Part shown: positions 11,368-21,747 of the stretch, piece after piece
How the letters are laid out: each line of letters starts with the position of its first letter
Position numbering within the stretch: the stretch's first letter is position 1
Origin: Symbiodinium natans
Taxonomy: Eukaryota; Sar; Dinophyceae; Suessiales; Symbiodiniaceae
DNA length: 64,000 nt
Reading direction: 5' to 3'
NCBI GenBank assembly: GCA_905221605.1
Contig: CAJNDS010001435.1
Span: forward strand, 38,501 to 102,500
Program-made: the position numbers and the translations under genes
Notes under the pieces: generated by a model
The model's database searches: none
Told to the model about the DNA's origin: nothing
The model's input: the letters and a program-made list of their open reading frames with translations, nothing else

Positions 11368-12001
11368 TGGGTTTTAATGCAAATAAAAACTACAAGTATT
11401 TCCTAAGGGGGCTGTAGGAAGTCTGCAGGGCAAGTATGGCCAGAACCAAGAACGATCAGTCGGCAGTCCGCTGCAACCGCCTGACCGACTGGCTGTGTTC
11501 GGTCTCCCTTGCCAATGAAAAATTCTGGGGGCTTACGAAACTTGGGGGATGCCCTTCATGAACCCCCCCCCCAAAATAGTAGAAGGGTTTTTGGGTTTAG
11601 GGTTTAGGGAAAGGAACCCCCCAAAGAGGGTACCCCTATATTTTTTTCGGAAAGACCCCAGGATGCAGCAGAGGCCTCCAGCCTCCAACAAGTCCTGCAA
11701 ATGCCCGTGCCTGTCGTGTCTGGGCGTCATAGACCCTTCAAACAAAGAGGCTCCCATTAACCATAAACCCTAAACCCTGTCTCGATGTCGGCAATACTTC
11801 TGAGGGGCCTACATCATGATTTCTCCGTGGCTGGTCAGGGCAAAACGTACAAAGTCCCGGGCTGGGGCATTTGTTAACGTGCTTTTTTTTCGCGTGTTCA
11901 GGCCAATAACCAGGTAAAGTTTGGGCTTGAGACGTGTGGACGATGCAGAGTCGTGGCCTCAAGCTTGGACTGGGGAAGGCGAAGGATTTGTAAGGGCTGA
12001 G

Positions 12002-12091
12002 GCTGGTATGTTCCCCCTTGTACTAACAGTCCTTAAGAGTGATTATAGTACCCCCTATTAAGGACTGTTAGTATAAGGGGCAACATCCCAA
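12002..12091. mobile_element. MITE-like element, family F1
   Basis: Inner inverted repeat TACTAACAGTCCTTAA and TTAAGGACTGTTAGTA, with outer ends GTATGTTCCCCCTTG and GGCAACATCCCAA. Flanks GGGCTGAG (11994-12001) and GGGCTTAG (12092-12099) match at 7 of 8, a decayed 8-bp target duplication. Confidence 0.8.
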
Positions 12092-12578
12092 GGGCTTAGT
12101 GTTGTGGATAGTGTTGTCTGTTCCCACCAACCAGGAGCCGATCGAATGCAACAGGGACACTGGCTTACCAGGACCTTTGTGCTAAAGCAACTGAAGCAGC
12201 GTGTCGCATGCAGCGACAGACGAATTTCAAGGATTTCGTGCGCTGTGCGTCTGGCACAATAGCACTATTCTCTGACCTTTGCATTGTAGGTCGGGTGCAC
12301 TCGCCATGTGCCAAGAACTGGCCTTGCTTTTGCATACCCTGACTGGTTTAGGGTTTAGGGCGTTAGGCTTTAGGGTTTAGGGTTTAGGGTTTTTGTGCCA
12401 GCGTTCAGACTCACGGCGCAAGAAGGGATTTCGCACCCGGCAAATTCGGCAGCTCCAAAACCTCCATCGATGATCTACCGAATCATAATCCGAAGCGATG
12501 CTTCTACTGCTCGGCTCTCGCCTGTACACTTAAGTGAGGTATGTGCTTGAGCTCACATGGTTTTCTCCCCCTCTCATG
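12092..12578. other. No gene seen
   Basis: Unique sequence with a short TTTAGGG run at 12345-12392. No convincing exon on either strand. Confidence 0.4.
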
Positions 12579-12773
12579 TTAGGCAGAAGCCACGGCCAAG
12601 AACTGGGAACTCGCCCAGAAGACTATAGATCTCCTTCCGCTTCCAGAGGGCTTGTGGACAATGCTTTCAAGATGCTTTAAGGCATGGCTTTCATGGTCCG
12701 GACGGTCCGAATTTTGATTCTCACGCCTGTCAGGGGCCAAGTCTGAGCTCAAAGCAGGAGAAATGGATAGCAC
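12579..12773 (-). CDS. Candidate exon, unknown protein
   Basis: Open minus frame, hydrophilic: SSDLAPDRRENQNSDRPDHE, then ALKHLESIVHKPSGSGRRSI. It lies downstream of the ankyrin/F-box gene on the same strand and could be its C-terminal exon or part of another gene. Confidence 0.33.
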   Translation of the reverse strand: MLSISPALSSDLAPDRRENQNSDRPDHESHALKHLESIVHKPSGSGRRSIVFWASSQFLAVASA

Positions 12774-13173
12774 TTGCTAGACACTGCGAAAGGCCCAAAA
12801 GGGCTTGATGGCAACCCATGCGTTATCCAACTCACAAGCGTTGTAGCTTCTTGATGGCAGTTTTACGCTGCTCGTCCTATACACTGTATTAAGGTCTTCT
12901 CACGATTTTCGAAACGATGCCCGGCGGTCCAGCGGGTAGGTCGGATGGCTTTTCAACATGAGGTGTAGATCATTAAAGTCTTCGTAGTGTTGTCAGAAGA
13001 AGACGTATGCAACACCTCTTCCTGATGTGTGCCAAATTGAGGTCTCGAACTTATCCGAAAGGGGCGTATCTTGAGGAGCATGCTCGCGAGTTAGATGCTG
13101 GATGCCGCAGACGGAGGGTCTGGGGATCTTCTCTCTTCACCCCACCCCTCCGCCCCCCAAATGGATCTCCTAC

Positions 13174-15199
13174 CAGCTGCTGTGGCGCGCAGCGTTCACA
13201 AAACTCTTGCTGCAGGCTCGAAGGTCACGAAAGGTCATGATGTTCCACTGCCCTGAGAGGAGCTCAAGCACCTGATCGGTTTTAGGGTGCAGGTTTTGGG
13301 TTTTGGGTTTAGGGTTCAGGGGTTTATTTTTTAAGGTTTAGGGTTACGAGAATGGGGTCTGCTGTGAACCCTCAGCCTTAGTAAACGGTGGAATGTGGTG
13401 CAATTATCGGGCTTGGGCCTACAATGACCTGGTTCTTGACTCTTCTGGTCGTGTTTGCCCTCGGAAATGCTCCCTCATCCTCAATGAAACCCTTTAAACC
13501 CTAAACCCTAAACCCGTCCAAAAGTGCCTGACATGAGCGATATGCCAGGGCCGTGAACCCCTTGCCAAACCCTGATGTCAATGCTCAACATTGTAAAGCA
13601 CAAGCATCCTCAAGGCAAGCCGACGCATGTTTTGGGACGTACTGTATTTGAATGGGAACAGATTCGCTGGTTAAGGTCGAAGTGTTAGAAGCACATCCTT
13701 TGGCAATCTCTGTCGGATGGGTCAGCTGCCCAAGAGGGTAGATGATCCTTTCCTTCGCTTCTTGGTAAGCTGCAGAGCTACTTGGAGGTTCATGGGTACT
13801 TATAAGTAGGGTTAGAGGTACCCTAAATCGGGTTCTAAGTAAAGTTGCCATACTTCTAACCCTGCCTATAACTACCCATGAACCTCCGAGTAGCTTTGGT
13901 GTTTTTGGTTTCTTTAGCCAGGCGACCAAGGAGTGAGAGCGAAACTGGTTGGCTGCAGCTGCCACGTCCGCTGCCGTGCGCCCAGTCGAAGTCCTCCATC
14001 CCAAGCCATCCCCCAGACAGTGCTTATATAGATGACCCGCGCAGCTCCTTCTAAACCCTGTATAAACCCTAAACCCTAAACCCTAACCCCTAACCCTAAA
14101 CCCTAAAGCCTAACCCTAAACCCTAAACCCTAAACCCTAAACCCTAAACCCTACTCTCCGCACCCTGGTTACGCGGCCCAGATGGTTGATTTTTCAACTG
14201 GGAGGGAGCTGGAAGGACACCACTTGCTAATCGGCTGGTGTCACTTCAAGGAACCGCTCAGCCTACAATAGGAGGTCGAGTTTCCTTCACTTACTTCAAC
14301 CTCTTTAAATATGCCTAGTGAACGCATTTTGAGACACAGAATGACACACACACATACACACACACACACACAATTCTGGGGATTTCTCGCTTGAAGTGCC
14401 TGCACATCCCGAGCCTTTCAGGGGTGGCCGCATCAAAGTCTTGGTGAACCAAGGGCTTTGGAGAGGGTTCTGGCGTTCTGAGTGCATCCACCGTTTCCCA
14501 TTCATTTGCTGCTCCTCTTCTTGGGGTCGGCCCCTTCCCGGAGAAGGTCGCGGACCATCCGATGATCTCCTTCCACCGAATGCCCAGTGCTATGAAGGGG
14601 CTTGACCCTGAACCCTAAGCTTTGGGGAGGTGCCGTCACGACCCCAGGCAGCGTGGAAGGATCATCAGGTGCGAAAGCCAGGGCAGGATGGGAAAAGAAG
14701 GATTCGAGCATTTGGCTTGGAGGCATTTATAAGCCTTGGGGTGGAGACTTGTGCACACTCTCAGCGGCTGTTGGCCTCATGTCAGGTTGCAGAACCCCTA
14801 AACCGCAAGCCGTTGAGGCACCCATCTGCGCGGCCAGATGAATCGGGTAGAAGGATTCCGCTCGGTGCAGCGAAAAGCGCCCCCCGCGGTTGCGTGGTGC
14901 GTTGACTTCCGTGAAGCCGTTCCTCGAGAATTTGGGGCTGCTGGGGCTTAACGACTCCGTGGAGTCTACAAGGTTGCTACTAGGGTTTGGGGTTTAGGGT
15001 TAAGTCTGAGGATGGTTGATGTTGCCCCCTGATGGGTGAAACCCCCTCTCCCAGCAGCAATGAGGTGTCCATGACTACTTCAACAGTGGCACCGGCAAGC
15101 AGCAAAAGCAAATGACCGATTACTGCGGGGCCTTTCCAGGAACTCGAAGACCAGCTCCCTTCGCAATGCTTGAATTCGCTCACGACGAGCGCCTGGCAT
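13174..15199 (-). CDS. Ankyrin-repeat plus F-box-like protein, paralogue A
   Basis: Five exons: 15132-15199, 14822-14922, 14515-14569, 13927-13993, 13174-13271. They start at ATG with MPGARRERIQALRREL and continue FLERNGFTEVNAPR, then ankyrin-like FYPIHLAAQMGDHRMVRDLL, REGADPKKRTSTGRTAADVA, AAANQFRSHSL and the F-box-like VLELLSGQWNIMTFRDLRAC. Donors are GC (exon 1), GT (2), GA (3), GT (4), GT (5); acceptors are mostly AG|G. All phases join. The copy at 25886-27600 has exons of 68, 98, 55, 67 and 98 bp against 68, 101, 55, 67 and 98 here. Ankyrin units bind proteins and an F-box recruits SKP1/cullin ligases, so a substrate-adaptor role is possible but inferred. The 3' exons beyond 13174 were not found. 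Confidence 0.72.
13781..13889. mobile_element. MITE-like element, family F2, in an ankyrin-gene intron
   Basis: Ends CTTGGAGGTTCATGGGTA and TACCCATGAACCTCCGAG are inverted repeats. Each side is flanked by TA, as in Tc1/mariner-type insertions. The element starts about 38 bp beyond the predicted end of exon 4 of paralogue A and has no counterpart in paralogue B. Confidence 0.8.
14051..14156 (-). repeat. CCCTAAA array in an ankyrin-gene intron
   Basis: About 14 CCCTAAA units with CCCTAACC and CCCTAAAGCC variants, lying in the intron between exons 3 and 4 of paralogue A. Confidence 0.9.
14343..14373. repeat. (CA)n microsatellite
   Basis: ACACACACACATACACACAC and onward, about 15 dinucleotides, intronic. 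Confidence 0.9.
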
Positions 15200-15292
15200 G
15201 GTTAGTTCTTCGCAGGGAATGAAGGGATTTGGTACCTTGTACAATGCTTGCCAAAGGTTTTAATTGTAGGAGATATAAAGGTACCTAATTCC

Positions 15293-15352
15293 CCTAAACC
15301 CTAAACCCTAAACCCTAAACCCTAAACCCTAAACCCTAAACCCTAAACCCCC
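15293..15352 (-). repeat. (CCCTAAA)8 array
   Basis: Eight CCCTAAA units between the last acidic-gene exon and the ankyrin-gene start of block A. Confidence 0.93.
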
Positions 15353-15362
15353 AACTAAGAAC

Positions 15363-17370
15363 TGGCAAGATGAAACAAGGCCGGGCACGAACCGCGTGCT
15401 TGCGGAATGACGCGATCGAGGTGGCCTGTCAGTAGCAGAAAGGTTCCACATTCGGGTTAAAAGGTTTACATATATATATATATATATATGTATATGTATA
15501 TATATATCTGTATGTATGTACGTATGTATATATATATATAGTTTCGTGAAGTTAGGTTTGTTGACGGCTTGTTGCCCGCAATCTTGGAAACCATGCTCGC
15601 CTTGCGCACCATGAGCTCCTCTGGCAGACCAGCGTCCTCCGAGGCTTCTGGGGAACCATTAGGTGATTCTTACGAGGCCGGGTAATGCGGATTGGCCTGA
15701 GGTTTGCAGTAGAGTCTGCAGTTCCGGATGCAAGATTTGCGTTTCAAGCACAACTGACACTACAACCTACGCAGCCGCTCGCTGTACTTTTGGTTGTATC
15801 ATGGCTGTTCCTCCCTACTTGATGCTGATCCCTCAGGCGGCATCCTCCTCCTCATCTTCGTCCTCATCCTCCTCCTCGTCCTCTGTTGTGATCGATAAGC
15901 CGAATAGGCACTCATCTTCGCAGTTCGTCGAGGCAGCAACAGAGGGGGTCACCTGTGCAGGCGCTGACTCAGGGTAGATGTGTGGGAAACCTCTCAAAAC
16001 CCTACAACCTAAACCCCAAACCCTAAACCTGCAATAAATGTGCCGGAGTAGGCTTTGCTCCGCCTATAGGGACCCATGGGGCAATGTATGCACCGACGAC
16101 AGCTCCAGTTTCAGCTTGGATTTCAAGTAGAAGGTGTCCGAGAATAATGATGCACAAGCCGGGCCCATATCTGCATGGATTAGATGAGCGACCCATACAG
16201 TAACGAGATGCGGGCTCTTTGCCCGAAATCTTTCGTGATGGGCGGGGGTGCCTACTTTTCAGAAGTCTACCTGTCCTCCCCCCAATCAGCAGCCACAAGA
16301 GAGTCTTTGTATGCCACCCACTCTTCTCAACGGGTGGTGTTGCGTCATATCCCTACCCAAGCAGGAGGAGGAAAGGGTACAAACAAGGTCACGCACGAGC
16401 AGGGCCGAGGGAAGGTAAGCTTGAAAAGCAGACGGTGGGCCTTTCACCCGGATACAACGTTGCTCAGCTGTGTAACAGGTCTAGAATAAACTCACAGCTA
16501 GCTGCCCACAACACAAGCCCTAAGCCCTAAACCCTAAACCCGGGGAAATAGAGCCCGCACACTGGCTCGCAGCTTCATGACCGACTTCCTGAGAATTCTC
16601 AGGACAAGAAGATGAGCCTTTCTTTGTGCGTCGCCTCCGAGGATACCCAAAAACCCCTAAACCCCTAAACCCTAAACCCTAAACCCGAAACCCTAAACCC
16701 GAAACCCTAACTTGAGTTGAACATCCCTGAAGCGAGGGTTTAGTCTTATGCCGTTTAAGAACTCAAACTGAGCTCCTGACATGCCATCCGGGAACATGTG
16801 ACTATACTCCCCTCAGAACCTTAACAAAAACACTATTTTTAATATCCTCATGGGTTTATATGAACCAAAAGAAAAAAGAACCCCAAGGGGGATACAGGTG
16901 AAAGCACTCCCGCGAGACTGTGAGAGGACCATTGCGGCGGTTTGGGGTCTTTGGCCACCTGCCTAGCAGCCTCGCGGTTTAGGGTCTTGGGTGTACGGCT
17001 TAGGGTTTCGCGTGTCCCGGAAACCCTTGGTGTCCAAATCCAGGCACGGATTGACAACGCTTCGGTGATCTGTCTATCCTCTCATCCCGGAGCGTGCCTC
17101 AGGCACGGCGGCGTACCACAAAACAGGCTGCTGGCTGATGGACCCGAGTTCTATCTTAAGCTTAGTTGCTGAGTTCATAAGCCCAAAAACGTGTACACTT
17201 TCAGTTCTGCAGGGGATTCCAGTACCCCAAAAAGTGTCAAGTGTGCTCGCCTTCCCCACCCCCTTCACCCCTTTCTGCAGATGGAGTGCTATCGTCTTCG
17301 AGCTCCAGCTCACTGAACGTGGGTGCAGTGACATTGGCCAGCATGCTGCATACCGACTCGTCAAGTTGGC
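15363..17370 (-). CDS. Acidic protein exon set, paralogue A
   Basis: Predicted exons: 17279-17370 (GQLDESVCSMLANVTAP, then ELELEDDSTPS), 15838-15952 (VTPSVAASTNCEDE, LSITTED then a Glu/Asp run), 15601-15644 (SEDAGLPEELMVRK) and 15363-15425 (GHLDRVIPQARGSCPALF). Each has a collinear homologue at 28039-30385. The first exon differs by 12 bp, in frame. Donors look like GC for the first and third exons. The Glu/Asp run is a GAG/GAC/GAT repeat whose opposite strand reads as poly-serine. Intermediate exons may be missing, and whether this joins the ankyrin gene just downstream is open. No known family. Confidence 0.55.
15469..15540. repeat. TA-rich microsatellite
   Basis: Mixed TA, TATG and TATC repeats in an intron of the acidic gene. 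Confidence 0.9.
16184..16414 (+). CDS. Candidate plus-strand exon, unknown protein
   Basis: Follows GGATTAG and runs open from ATG to a strong donor, GGGAAG|GTAAGC. It includes MSDPYSNEMRALCPKSFVMG and SLYATHSSQRVVLRHIPTQA. It lies on the opposite strand inside an intron of the acidic gene, so it is either a nested gene or chance. A minus-strand frame in the same place (GPGLCIIILGHLLLEIQ) is a competitor. Confidence 0.3.
17152..17250. mobile_element. MITE-like element, family F7 (right end truncated)
   Basis: Shares ATCTTAAGCTTAGTTGCTGA, GTACACTTTCAGTTCTGC and CCCCAAAAAGTGTCAAGTGT with 30405-30535 and 37683-37793. It lies on the downstream side of the first acidic exon, whereas the block B copy lies on the upstream side, so the two insertions are independent. 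Confidence 0.65.
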
Positions 17371-17399
17371 CTCGGGAGGGAATTAGGTGCTGGCATCCC

Positions 17400-18960
17400 G
17401 AAGAGGCTGCATTTCTCAGATGCTTTTAGGGTCGAGTTGGGGCATGAGTCTTGTGCCAAGGGCGGCTCGTCACCGTTTGCTTCTACGTTACAGATGGAAG
17501 AGCAGCCTGCCCAGCTAGCATCAAACAAAAAGAGCACAAGTCTAGATCCTGGCCAAAGCAACAGTTGACTTCTAGAGGATTTAGGGTCGCATGAACGGGG
17601 ATCGCCAAAAACGGCTGAGGACAGTCACGGTGCATCCGTCGAGACGATGGCTGCTCACAAGTGTGCGTCGTGCGTTTGTGCCACTCGTCTGGTTTATTGT
17701 TTTGTTTTACTCTGCGTTTTCTAAGTTCAAGTCCTAGCTACGCTTTCCTACTACTATGAACTGCTGCTACAATGGCTGAGTCGTGAGGTTCTCGGCCCCT
17801 TCAAGACGGCATTTGGGGACACAGGCAAACACGCAACCAAACAAAGAACACTTAGCAACACAAACTACCCCAACCCACAATACAATGCAAAACTCTGGAA
17901 ACCAGTCTTCATTTGATGTGTCTTGAAACCCCAAACCCAAAGGAAACTGGGGACTGTCTGCCTGAAGCTGAAGTCCTCCTCGCAACCAGCAAAAACAAAA
18001 CATTAGGGTTTAGGGTTTAGGGTTTTAGGGTTTAGGGTTTAGGGTTCAGGGTGGGATAAGCCTGTCTTGGTGGAGTGGAGGCCAAGGGGTGATTTTGAAC
18101 GCTTCGGGCTTGACCATCAGGAGCCTCCGTGGTATTCCTATAACAAAGCACCTAAAAGTGGCGACTGTTTGCTGAAGAACCCCAAAAGAATGAAAGAGAA
18201 TAATCCCTATATTACCCTAACAAGGGAAGATGATCTTTGATTTTTTCGGGGTTCTGAAGCAGTTCGTAGATGGTAGCACCGAGAAAAACACACCAGGCAT
18301 GGAGTCTCTTCCATTTTCTGCATTGCGACAAGTCTCCAAAGAAGTTTCTTGGAAAAACCCTGCAACGCCTCAGGTGTCCAGGTTGTTCCAAGGCTGCTCG
18401 TGGTTAAAACCCCTTGCCCGCCAAACCCCGACGGATGCTGATCTGAACGTCAGCGCCCGGAGAGTTCTGGCACGCCATCCTATGGCGTTTGGTGATTTTG
18501 GTGTGGGTGCCACAGGTCACTGCAGCACCGTACCAGCAGCGTCGGTCAACACACATTCTTGTGAGGGACCCAGAGCCGCACAAGAGCCTAGAACCCTAAA
18601 CCCTAAACCCCATAAACCGCATGAACCCTAGAAGTCCTGCAACACTAAGCCACGTTTCTGAAACCTGCGCACTACAGACTTACCGTCTCAGACCGGCCAA
18701 AAGAGTTCGCTGCGTTCGCGTTCGCGTTCGCCTTCGCGGCCGCTACTGGATCAACGGCCCTTGGAGCCACAGCTGCCTGGGATGTAGTGTTTAGGGTTTG
18801 GGGTTCACCGACAAACAAAAGAGAAAACACACGAAAACAAAAGGAAACCAAACATACCATGTACATGCGTAGGTTTTTGTTTATGCGTAGGTATAAATAA
18901 ATGAGTATATATCTATATCTATACCTATTTGTATATCAAAATCTAGATTAATTGATCTCT
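17400..18960. other. No firm gene; repeats only
   Basis: Contains a TTTAGGG run at 18004-18050, an F3 element (18164-18270), a GCGTTC hexanucleotide run at 18712-18738 and an AT-rich stretch at 18880-18960. Open frames at 17767-18003 and 18230-18631 are unconvincing. Confidence 0.4.
18164..18270. mobile_element. MITE-like element, family F3
   Basis: Ends TGCTGAAGAACCCCAAAAGA and CGGGGTTCTGAAGCA are inverted repeats. The interior CCCTATATTACCCTAACAAG matches 40408-40515. Confidence 0.7.
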
Positions 18961-18967
18961 ACATATG

Positions 18968-21710
18968 CTAAGAAGCAGCCGCTGCATCCGGTTCCGCTTT
19001 CTCTGCGCTCGACGGCGGTTCCGCCACGTCCAACCGAATCTCCTGAGCATCACGGGCATGGAACGAGCGGACAGAGTTTTCTGAGCAATCAGGTGGTTAC
19101 TGCTCCTCGCCCGCAACACCTTTCTGGCGCAGGGTTCCGGACAGTTTGTGTGGCCTCTGGCCGCATGAAGCCAAACCCTAAACGAGGGCTCACACGCACA
19201 CTCTGTTCGTGGGTGGCCTAAGTCTAGGTGAGGGCACGCGTTTAGAGGTTAGGAGCTAGGACGGTCGACCCCCTGTAGCGCAGTGTTGTGGCCTCTGCTC
19301 CCCTTGCTTCAAGAGCAACGACGAGCCTAGCTCTGCCATTAGCTCCCTAAGGTGCGGATTTTGAGGTGCTTCCGGGCGGAGGTTGGCTCATCTATCATCT
19401 TCATGATCTGGGGATGATCGGAGTGGATCAGCGTGGTACTTGCTGCGGGTTCTGGAGAATACACATGATGATGAGGTGAGTTCCGGAACGAATCCTCGCA
19501 TTCCTCGCCTCTCTCCTCATGGCGTAGGTGGTTGACCACTGTCTGATCGCTTGCGCTACGTACCGTTCCCACTACATAATTGGCGAGCGGCGGGAATAGA
19601 CAGCAAAAGGGCCATCACGAACCTAAATCTGGAAACCCCGACTCCTGTGACCTGCCTCAAATGTGATGTCTACCCCTCAACCCTAGAACACAGTACTTTA
19701 TAGGGATGGATCTTCCAGGAGAGTGGGCTGAAAGCCCTGAACCACAAATCCATCACGAGGAGGGTCTTGCGGCTCGTCTGCGTGGTGCAGGACGTCCGAT
19801 GACGCTTCCGCCGCGTCGCTCTCCACGTCGAATTCGAGGTTGCACAATTCAATTGCATGGCCTGCAAGTTTTGGGGGTTCTGGCAGGTCTGGGTCTGGGT
19901 TTGAGGTTTAGGCAAGGTGCTACTCAAACCCTAAAGTTCATGCATCTCCCTCCTCGACCCCCCCCCCCCCGCCCTCTGAAAGCTTTGACAACCTTGCGTT
20001 CCAATATCAAGAATCCCACGCTGCCCCGCCTGCGAACTGCCACGTGCTGGATACAAGGCTGACAAACTGTATGAGCATCTGGCCGGCCGCGTTGACGGCA
20101 AAGAAGAGAGAATAGGCCGTGATGCACCCGCAGTAAAGAGCCTGCGACCGCTTCTGTTCCTGGTCGCGTCCAAAGCTCCGTATCCCTGCAACCCTAAAGT
20201 CTAAACCTAAACCCTAACACCCAACATGTGCTTTGATGTGTTTAGGGTTTCCGGCCTGAGGATGAAATGTTTTGGCTGTCATGTCAGAGCCAGTCCTTCA
20301 GCCTCTGTATTTGCGGGCATAAAGCCCACCTCCAACCTCTAAGTCCGGAACACTGTGAACCTTAAACCTCAAACCCGACGCATTAATCCCGAGCCCCACC
20401 AGATTCCCCCAAAAGACCAAACCTCAAGCCTTGCAAACCAAAGACAGGTATCTTCCAAGAAGTCCAAGATGTCTTGCCGCGGGATGCCTCGGCACACGCT
20501 GTCCCTGAGCGCCTCTCAGGGTTTGGGTCGGTTGGAGTTGGATCGTGCGTGGGACCATCGTCATGGAGGGTCCCGGCTGTAGATCACAAAGATAACAAGG
20601 CTACCCTAAACTCCTAAACCCTAATCTCAACAGTCTCAGCTTGTGGGCACTCGGCCTGTCGGAACTGCCAAGGGGGAAGGACACAGAATCGATGTACCAC
20701 CCCCCGGACGAGCACAAAGGCCATGCATGAAGCAAACCAGTATTGTCGGACGAGGAGGAAACCTTGGTGGCCCAATAGCCATACCACAACAAGGGTACCT
20801 TGGTTGGGGTTGGTTAACTGTATCAGAGAACCTTGAACCCAAAACTGGGCAAAAAGGGTACCACTGGGCCACCAAGTCCTAAACCCTAAACCCTAAACCC
20901 TAAACCCTAAACCCTAAACCCTAAACCCTAAACCCTAAACCCAGAAACAGAAGATGGTGTTGATGTCCAACAAGGTGTCCAGAACCTGCAGCCCGACGCT
21001 TTGGTACAAGCCGTGGCCCTTCCAGGGCCAGGTGAAAGCCTTCACCTTGCTAGCCCAGGAAAGGCATCTTCCCAATAAGGGCACTATTCTTCTTGGGTTG
21101 GCTTTTGTTTTTATTCTTCTTTTTTTGTTTTAAACAAGGGAGCCCAGAACCAAAGCAAAAAAGGGTAAAGGGTACCCACAGGGCTCTCAAGCCACAGGCT
21201 TCAGCCTCCTGTCGACGTCGCCAAAATCTTCTGGTGGCTTCACCAGGAGCTCTTGGACTGCATGCTCGAGCTCATGACGAGCCTTCGTGTGGGTATCGGA
21301 CGGGCCGCAAAGGAGGCGATGAAGTATGACGCCGAGCAGGCTGGCCCAGTACACACCGACAAGGCAGATGCAGATGTCTCTGGATGTATTGAAGATCTGC
21401 ATTGCAGTCACCGGGGGTGCCCAGGAAAACAGCCAATGCTCGTCTAAGGTGCTATTCGTCAAGACCAACTTCTTCTGAGATCTCCAGGTGGGCAGCACAG
21501 GGTTCAGCATCCATGAGAAGCTGGAGACCACGTGGTCCGGGATTATCAGCCCCCAAAAGAGCCCCCCATACATGAAGGAGAAGATCCCAAACAGAGCTGT
21601 GGTGCCTTGGGAATCCACGTCAACAATTGAGATCATACTATATAAAAAGAAAAGTATCTATACATATATATATATATATCTATATATCTATATATCTATA
21701 TATCTATATA

Positions 21711-21747
<37 letters not shown>

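Noticed and set aside
15838-15952. Poly-serine protein on the plus strand
   Set aside because: The homologous segment at 29189-29280 is conserved in the minus-strand acidic frame, not in the serine frame.
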